Positions 57,631 through 64,000 of a stretch of DNA of 64,000 nt are shown piece by piece. Both the position numbers and the translations under genes were made by a program. The stretch lies in NCBI GenBank assembly GCA_965112735.1, contig OZ218958.1, positions 248,001-312,000 of the forward strand. The letters run 5' to 3'. This DNA is from Phaeosaccion multiseriatum. Lineage: Eukaryota; Ochrophyta, other classes. How positions within the stretch are numbered: the first letter of the stretch is position 1; the number at the start of each line of letters is the position of its first letter. The notes below the pieces were generated by a model, which saw only the letters and a list, made by a program, of their open reading frames with translations, made no database searches and had not been told where the DNA came from.

Positions 57631-60600
57631 AACACACACCCGCACATCTACACATACACACACGCACCCACCCACCCACCCACACGCACACACACAAGCA
57701 CCCACCCGCACATACAGACACTCGCACACACGTTCATACACACACACACCTACCCACCCACCCGCCCGCATCCACCCGCACACACACACACGCGCACCCA
57801 CCTGCGGGTTATCCCCGTTGATGTTCTCGAATACTGGGCTGTCGCTCATCCACCGAGCAACCTCCCTGGGCTCGCTGGCGTCCGACACATCCAGCACCAC
57901 CAGGCTACAGGGGCAAACGGAGGGGGGGATAGTACATAGAAATGAGATGAGCTTGTAGAAAGAAAGTGAAACACAAGAGAGTCAAGTCACACAAATAGTA
58001 ACTGATAGACAGTATTATTGTAGAAAGAGTTTTTAAAACAACTTCAACGTCAACTTACCCGTCCGAGCCGTACGCCACATACGCCGATAGGCTCCCGTCT
58101 CCCACCCGCTCGACATACACGTCCTTGGGTGTGAAAGAGAGGCCCAAGTTTGTGGTAAGCTTGTTGTTCCTCCACTGCAGATCATCGAGACCTCCTTGCT
58201 CGCACTCGGGTACCTCATTGCTGACGGCATTGTTGGTACGGGTCTGTGCGGCGAATCCGCACTTGGTGAACCAACTTGCGGTGTGTTTGGCGACGTCTTG
58301 AATGTCGAGCACTCCGCCGTAGTCGAAGATGTTCACTCCTCCCCAGCCCAGTCTTATGTGTTCGTTTGTTTGGTGTGTATGGGAAGGAGGAGGAGGAGGG
58401 GGAGGAGGAGGAGGAGGGGGAGTGAGGTGAGAAAGGGGAGGGGTGGAGAATGGAGCATCCCCACCAAGCAGCAAGCAGCAGCAGCAGCAGCTGGTGATAC
58501 GGCAGCAAGCAGCAGCAGCAGCAGTAGATGTCGGAAGAACGAAGCCAGCAAGCAAGGCAAAACAAGCAGAGAAGGAAGCAAGGAAGCAAGCACAAGCAAG
58601 CAAAAAAATAAGGGGGGACCCCCCCCTTTTCCCTTCTTCCGTTGACTTACGGAGTGGCCTCAGCTCGGACGGAGACGTTCTTTTCGCTCACGTCCCCCAC
58701 TTCCAAGTCAGCAAAGGCCTCCTTCCCCATGATCACCATGCCCACATTACCGGGCACGTACACGGCAGGCACGTTCTGGCCGTGGCCCAAGGCAGACAAG
58801 TTGTTCTGCACGGAACCTGTGAGTGTGTGTGCGTGCGTGCGTGTGTGCGTGTATGAGGGAGAGGGGGAGGCGTATGTGGGTTGTCTTGATATGAAACCGA
58901 CGTGAAACCGACCCCTCTTCTCAACGACTCTCACGCAGAGCAAGTCTACACTATACGGGCAAAGCGTTCTCGCGTGTAGAGTAAAGCAACCTCGACATTG
59001 ACCGAACCGTACTCGACATGGAGCAGTACATGCCTCTCTCACTGACCTTCGAAGTCGGCAATGAGGACGCACTGATAGCCCTTGGCCGCGACATGCCGGA
59101 TTCGATCCCGCAGGGAGCAGTTGCCGTCCTCCTCGCCGATCGAGTACGCAATGACAGCGATGGAGTGCCCAGTGCCGTCGGCGACTGATGTGTCGCGGGT
59201 GGACGGGAGAGGAGAGGAGCAAGGGAGGAGAAGGGACAAAAGAGATCGTGAGACATGATGAAACGCCTTGTATTGAGCCAAAGGCGGAGCGATTGAGGGA
59301 GGGGATGACCCAACATGCATGCAAGTGTACAAAGGGACGCAAAGAGGCGAGAGAGAGAGAGAGAGAGAGCGCGCATAGGCTCTTTAGGAGGAGGGCTGCT
59401 GCACTGAAACTCACACTCACACTCACCAATGGGGTCAGGGATGTTGTCAGGCACACAGCCAAGCCCCACGTACGTCGCGATGCCTGTCCAGAGGTGGAGA
59501 ATAGAGAGAGAGAGAGGGAGGGAGGGAGGGAGGGAGGGAGGGAGGGAGGGAGGGAGGGAGGGAGGGAATCAGATGCACATAGTCGGGAGCAGGGAGTCAG
59601 AGCTGAGTGAGTATTGACAGAAATGCTCCGAGGGGACGGGGGGCATGCTACCCCTCTCATTTGAGTCTCTCAACCCCTCACTCTCTCATCCACCCACTCA
59701 CTCACTCACTCACTCACTCACTCACTCACTCACTCACTCACTCACTCACGCAGTCCCTCATTCAAATACTCACTCACTAACTCACTCACTCACTCACTTA
59801 CCCACCCACCCACTCCGTCCCTCCCTCGCTCACCCTCGAAGCCTTCCACTCCAAACTGCCGGAGCAAAGGGAAGGTGCTAAAGTCATCTTCGAACTAGTC
59901 CTCCCACTCGATGGTATCCTCTCCACCTCACTCCCCCACCCACTCCCTCCCTCCCTCCCCCACAACGCTCACCCCTATCCTACCCACTCACCGTCGAAGC
60001 CTTCCACCCCAAACTGCGAGACCAGAGGGAAGGTGACGAAGGTATCTTCGGAATAATCCTCCCACTCGACGGTATCCTGCCCTCCGTCGAGCCCTACCCT
60101 CAGGGCCCAAAAGGCCTGGTCACCGAACACTCCGACGGCCGTGTTACCGTCCGGAGACACCCCCACCTTCAACACATTACCCCAGGACCTGAATGCGAGA
60201 AGGTGTGTGTGTGTGCGTGAGTGTGTGTGTGTGTGTGCATGTGTGTGCGTGTGTGTGTGTGTGCGTGCGCGCGCGTGGGAGTAGGGATCAGGGGGGGTTG
60301 TGATGTGTTTGGGGTATATAGGTCGGGGCGGAGGAGGCGGGAAGAGGGGATGTAGAGGCGTATGGGGAGGCAAGCCGAGGGAGGGAGGAGGGTGGTTGGG
60401 GGGGGGGCTTAGATACGTGTGGGGAGGGGAGAGCGAGTCCGAAGAGGCCATAGGACATAACAGATCAACCAAAAACACCCCCCCCCCCCCCGCGGAGAAG
60501 TAAGACCCCTCTCCACCCCGAGAAACAAGAGGACAAGGAAGAACGAAGTAACGTTAACGTAACGTAACGGCAACATGGCGTAAAACGTTACGTTTACATT

Positions 60601-63600
60601 CATTACGTTACGTACCCGACGGCGGGCACCTCCGACGAGCCTGCCATGACAACCTTGTCCGCTTCGGAAGAGCCCATGAGGTTGATGAGCTCCAAACGCA
60701 GCACGCCCATCAGACTTGTGGCCGTGTACACCGCTGGGGGGGGGTTCGGGGGTTGGTTGGTTCGTTGGTTGGTTGGTTGGATGGATGGGTGGGTGAGTGG
60801 GTCGATGGCAGTGGATGGGTGGGTGAGTGGGTCGTTGGGTGGGCGGGTGGGCGGGTGGGTGCGTGGGTGGTTGGGTGGGTGTGTGCGTGGGTGGATGGAC
60901 GGCAAAGGCTCCGTGGGTGGGTGCGTCAGTGTGTGTGTGTATGTGTGGGTGAGTGGGAGGGTGGCAAGAGGTATGTGGGTGCGTGGGATGGTTGGGTTGT
61001 GTCATGTGCGGCTGATTGACTTACTGTAGGCGTTGCTCACGTCCGCGAATGAAAAGTGAGCCATGTGCCTGAGATAGAGAAAGAGAGGGAGGGGTGTAGG
61101 GACAGGGAGGGAGGGCGAGAAAGGGAGGGGGGGGAGATGGAGGGAGAGAGGGAGAGGGTACTGCTCTGAGCCTTGATACCAGGGGCCGAGTAGAGACACG
61201 GAGAAAGAGAGCACGAGGAGCTCGACAATCCCTCCTACCCACACATACTTTCTCACCCACGCACCCACCCACCCACTCACCCACAAACACACCCACCCAC
61301 CCACCCACCCACAAACACACTTACGCACTCACCCACACACACGTGCAGATATGCACCCACACTCACACACGCACCCCCCCCCCCACACACACAACACCCA
61401 TCCACTCACGCAGACACACACATACACACACATGCACACACATGCACACACACACACACACACGCACACACACACACGCACGCACACACACACACACACA
61501 CACACACGCCCTTTCCCTGTGTTCCAAGAGCTCGTCACAGCCACTCGCAGCACAGCCATGTCGAAGCGTATGGGCAGCCCCAGCCCGACCCCCAAGCCCC
61601 CATCTCCCGAGGCCCACTCCGGGGCCCAACTTACTGTCCGTAGGAAGGAGCCTTGCCCGACAGCTGTTGGAGTAACCTGGCCAAGTCAGCATAGAAAAAT
61701 GGTGCATGGGTGAGGAGGGGGTGAGAATAGAGGCCTGCACGGATGAGGAGAAGCATATGAGTAGATGGAGCCCAACCTGCCGAATTCAGCGTTCATGGTT
61801 GGGGTCCCCAGCTCCACCCAATCCGTCGTTTTCGAAGCCCTGAAGGCGTCAGAGCCTGACGCGAATACACACATAGAGAGAGGAGCGAGGAAGGAGAGTA
61901 AGTCGGGCCTTGTAAGATGAGGTCAGATGGCCACAACCTTAGCAGAGTGTGGTGGTGGTGGTGGTGGGGGGGGGGGGGGGGTGTAGTGTGGTTTGTTGGG
62001 TGTATGGTGTACGTGTGTGTGGGGGGGGGATGGGAGCCTATATGACTGAATGGAAGGCGTCCCACTGTTCCACTCACGTTCCGGCCCCCAAGAAGTGAGA
62101 TACGTCATGGACATTGACCGTACGTCAAAGTCGAAGAATTGCAAGCCACCTGCACACACGCACGCACGCACACACACACGAGGGAGTATAGACGAGATAG
62201 GGATGAGGCAGGAGTGGGAGGGAGGGAGGGAGGAATGAGAGAAGATAGGAGAGGGAGGAAAGGAAGGAAGGAGTCAGGATGGCCAGGGTGGGTTAGCCCT
62301 AGCACATGCACTTGGGGATGGCAGCGACTCATTCGAGAGAAACTCTCCCGGCCCCTTCCCTACTCTGAACATGCCCTTCCCTCGCTCTTCTGCTTGACAA
62401 GGCTGAGACTCGCTCCCCTTCATCCTCCTCCTCCTCCTCCTCCTCCTCCTCCTCCTCCTCCTCCTCCTCCTCCTCCTGCTCCTCCTGCTCCTCCTGCTCC
62501 TCCTCCTCCTCATCATCACCCCTCCCTTCCTCGTCCTCGACGAGGAAGCGCCCCCCGCCCTTACCAAAGAGGGGTCCGTACAAGTAGGACCACTGGGCCA
62601 GTACAGCCACTCTTAGCCCGTCGTCGGAATTTCCTGTACCGGTCGGCTGAGGTGGATCGTTGAGAGAGAGGAAAGCGTGTGTAGTGAGAACACGGGGAAA
62701 GGGTAAGAGTAAGAGAGAAAGATACAACACATACGAACACACATATAGGCACGCATACATAGATTGACAGATGGACAGAGAGGGAGAGAGGGGGGGGGGG
62801 TGCCGACATGGGGGTGTGACAGAAACAGTCCAGTTGTCTAAGGTTTATAGTTTCATGCGGACATCGAAGGCCTACAGTTTCATGCTGACATTGTGGTGCC
62901 CAGTGCCCCCCCCCCCCCGCACTGGTACGCCCGCACCTGTTTAAAGAATGACGCCTGCTCAATCTCCAGGTCAACGGCCCCCCAGCCCCGCTGCACCTTG
63001 TTCACTGCGTCAATCTGGAGAGGGGAGAGCGGCGAGAGGGAGGGGTCAAGGGTGCATATCGGCATATGGGTACATGAGAGGGCGGCACAGAAGCAGAGGT
63101 GGGTGAGGCAGGGTGGGGCACACGACAATGATAACTTAGACGAGTCAAAGGGAGGCAGCGACAGATGTCAAGCGATGGATGTCAAGCGACAGATGTCAAG
63201 CGACAGATGTCAAGCGATAGATGTCCAGCTCCGCAGCAACAAAGGCCAAGCTCGGCAGCAACAAAGGCAAGGGTCAGCAGCAGCAGCAGCAGCAGCAGCA
63301 GCGTCTGCTCCCGTCCCGACCTCAGCAACAGAATTGCTCCTCCTAGTCTCTTCTCATCAGACGGCAAACACGACAAAGCAAACCAAGGCCTTCCCGCGTC
63401 GGAAGAGCCACACACAGGGACAAGCGACGTTCCGAGGGACAGAGAACAAGCAGGAGACGAGAGGAGCCCTCTCTCTCTCTGTGTGTGTGTGTGTGTGTGC
63501 GTTCCTCCCCCCCCCTCTGCCTCCCTCTCTCTCTCTCTCTCTTTCTTTCTCTCTCTCTCTCTCCTCATCCTTCCCTCCCCCCCTCTCTCTCTTCCCGACC

Positions 63601-63892
63601 GACGGACCTGCTCGTGCATTCGACTCGCCACCTCCGTAATTGACTGTCCATCGCCATACGCGTCAGTCACGTCATACACATCCAGCCCCAGCGCGGGGTA
63701 CGGAGTGACGTCAGCCTCTGGGCAGGTACTACTTCTGAATCCGCACTCAGGGTTGCATTGCTTCCAGCTGGCCACGAGCAACCTCCGCGTGGTGTGCGAG
63801 ATGACGTGGATGGAGTTTGCGGCTACGTAGTCGTTGGGGCTGTCGATGTGTCCGAACTGGTCCACTCGCTTGTGACGGTCCTCTTCGAAGGG
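56646..63892 (-). CDS. Type I membrane surface protein with LVIVD-like repeats and a PA-like domain; 5' end outside the window
   Basis: About 15 exons, partial: the first visible exon (63603-63892) begins mid-protein after an acceptor. Segments include [20 protein letters not shown] and [13 protein letters not shown] (propeller-like), [36 protein letters not shown], and [19 protein letters not shown], a typical LVIVD-type repeat. Exon about 59044-59180 ([19 protein letters not shown], then [15 protein letters not shown]) with the next ([19 protein letters not shown]) resembles a protease-associated (PA) domain. A Thr/Pro-rich stalk ([20 protein letters not shown]) precedes a transmembrane segment ([19 protein letters not shown]) and a basic tail [20 protein letters not shown] ending TTRRRW. 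Topology suggests a large extracellular region, possibly O-glycosylated stalk, and a short cytosolic tail. No catalytic site is evident. The role is probably surface binding or adhesion (inference). Confidence 0.7.
58484..58508 (+). repeat. Motif A copy in an intron of the surface protein gene
   Basis: CAGCAGCTGGTGATACGGCA, one base different from the core (G for A in ACAGC), embedded in a CAG-rich stretch. Confidence 0.8.
59514..59750. repeat. (GGGA)n and (CACT)n intronic tetranucleotide arrays
   Basis: GGGA units at 59514-59567 and CACT units at about 59695-59750, in introns flanking the pseudo-exon at 59831-59921. Confidence 0.93.
59831..59921 (-). pseudogene. Duplicated pseudo-exon of the surface protein, with a stop
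   Basis: It resembles the exon part at about 59991-60082. On the minus strand the true exon reads [20 protein letters not shown] and then GVEGFDG; the copy reads [23 protein letters not shown] and then GVEGFEG, followed by a preserved GTGAGC donor. TAT became TAG. The acceptor side is not clearly kept. Confidence 0.75.
62424..62510. repeat. (TCC)n tract, probably coding as an acidic run
   Basis: TCC/TGC repeat that on the minus strand continues the exon [14 protein letters not shown] into a polyglutamate run. Whether the repeat is exonic or intronic is unclear: no donor is visible before it (one may lie shortly after GDDEE), so a poly-Glu extension in the surface protein remains possible. 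Confidence 0.6.
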
Positions 63893-64000
63893 GTCTGGTG
63901 GGGTATGGAGCAGGGATTGGGTGTGTGGAAGAGAGAAAGAGAGAGCGAGTGTACGTGCGTGAGTAAGAGGGACAGAGAGAGAGGGGAGTGGGCGGGTCGG

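Noticed and set aside
1-64000. Bacterial operon, CRISPR array, IS element or prophage
   Set aside because: Regular short repeats are microsatellites or minisatellites without unique spacers; coding regions are intron-split and eukaryotic; no transposase or integrase motifs are visible.

Overview
This is a eukaryotic nuclear window. Genes on both strands are cut by many short introns (about 0.1-0.8 kb, GT-AG with pyrimidine-rich 3' ends), the DNA is GC-rich, and introns and spacers are packed with micro- and minisatellites. I see no bacterial operons, rRNA, convincing tRNA, CRISPR array or intact transposon. The gene set (EDR2-type PH-START-DUF1336 lipid-binding protein, SCYL pseudokinase, TPR-PP2A phosphatase PP5, CCA-adding enzyme, DUF1295 reductase, ferredoxin-like/metallo-beta-lactamase protein) suits a protist or alga. 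A stramenopile-like microalga is my guess, but the sequence does not fix the lineage.

Layout. 571-6111 (+): secreted protein with an unrecognised N-terminal part and four tandem lectin/CBM-like domains. 7421-8008 (-): orphan with a duplicated short motif. 8200-16054 (+): EDR2-like lipid-binding protein. 16799-23262 (+): CCA tRNA nucleotidyltransferase. 23263-27197: repeat-rich spacer with a possible coding scrap. 27198-29459 (-): multi-pass membrane protein with an Ala-rich helical region. 30532-34637 (+): SCYL1-like pseudokinase with two apparent GC-AG introns. 36632-38633 (-): SGNH-type hydrolase. 38880-45548 (+): RCC1 beta-propeller protein with a polyQ tract and EF-hand-like C-terminus. 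45920-48164 (-): DUF1295/steroid-5-alpha-reductase-like membrane enzyme. 48494-49609 (+): intronless ferredoxin-like/MBL protein. 51428-56065 (-): protein phosphatase 5. 56646-63892 (-, 5' end outside the window): single-pass surface protein with LVIVD-like repeats and a PA-like domain.

The genes do not form one pathway. Three close divergent pairs (gaps of 191, 246 and 329 bp) may share promoters. Working themes are membrane traffic and lipid binding (EDR2-like, SCYL), tRNA maturation, phosphatase signalling and cell-surface proteins.

The most unusual signals lie outside single genes. (1) A roughly 20-bp word, CAGCAGTTGGTGATACAGCA, recurs at about ten loci in both orientations, in exons, introns and spacers; three copies sit in one SCYL exon, read in different frames. 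(2) A second word, GGGATGGCAGTGGATGGG, recurs at more than ten places. (3) One of two recently duplicated lectin domains carries an intron that its sister lacks at the same position. (4) A duplicated pseudo-exon with an in-frame stop lies inside the last gene.
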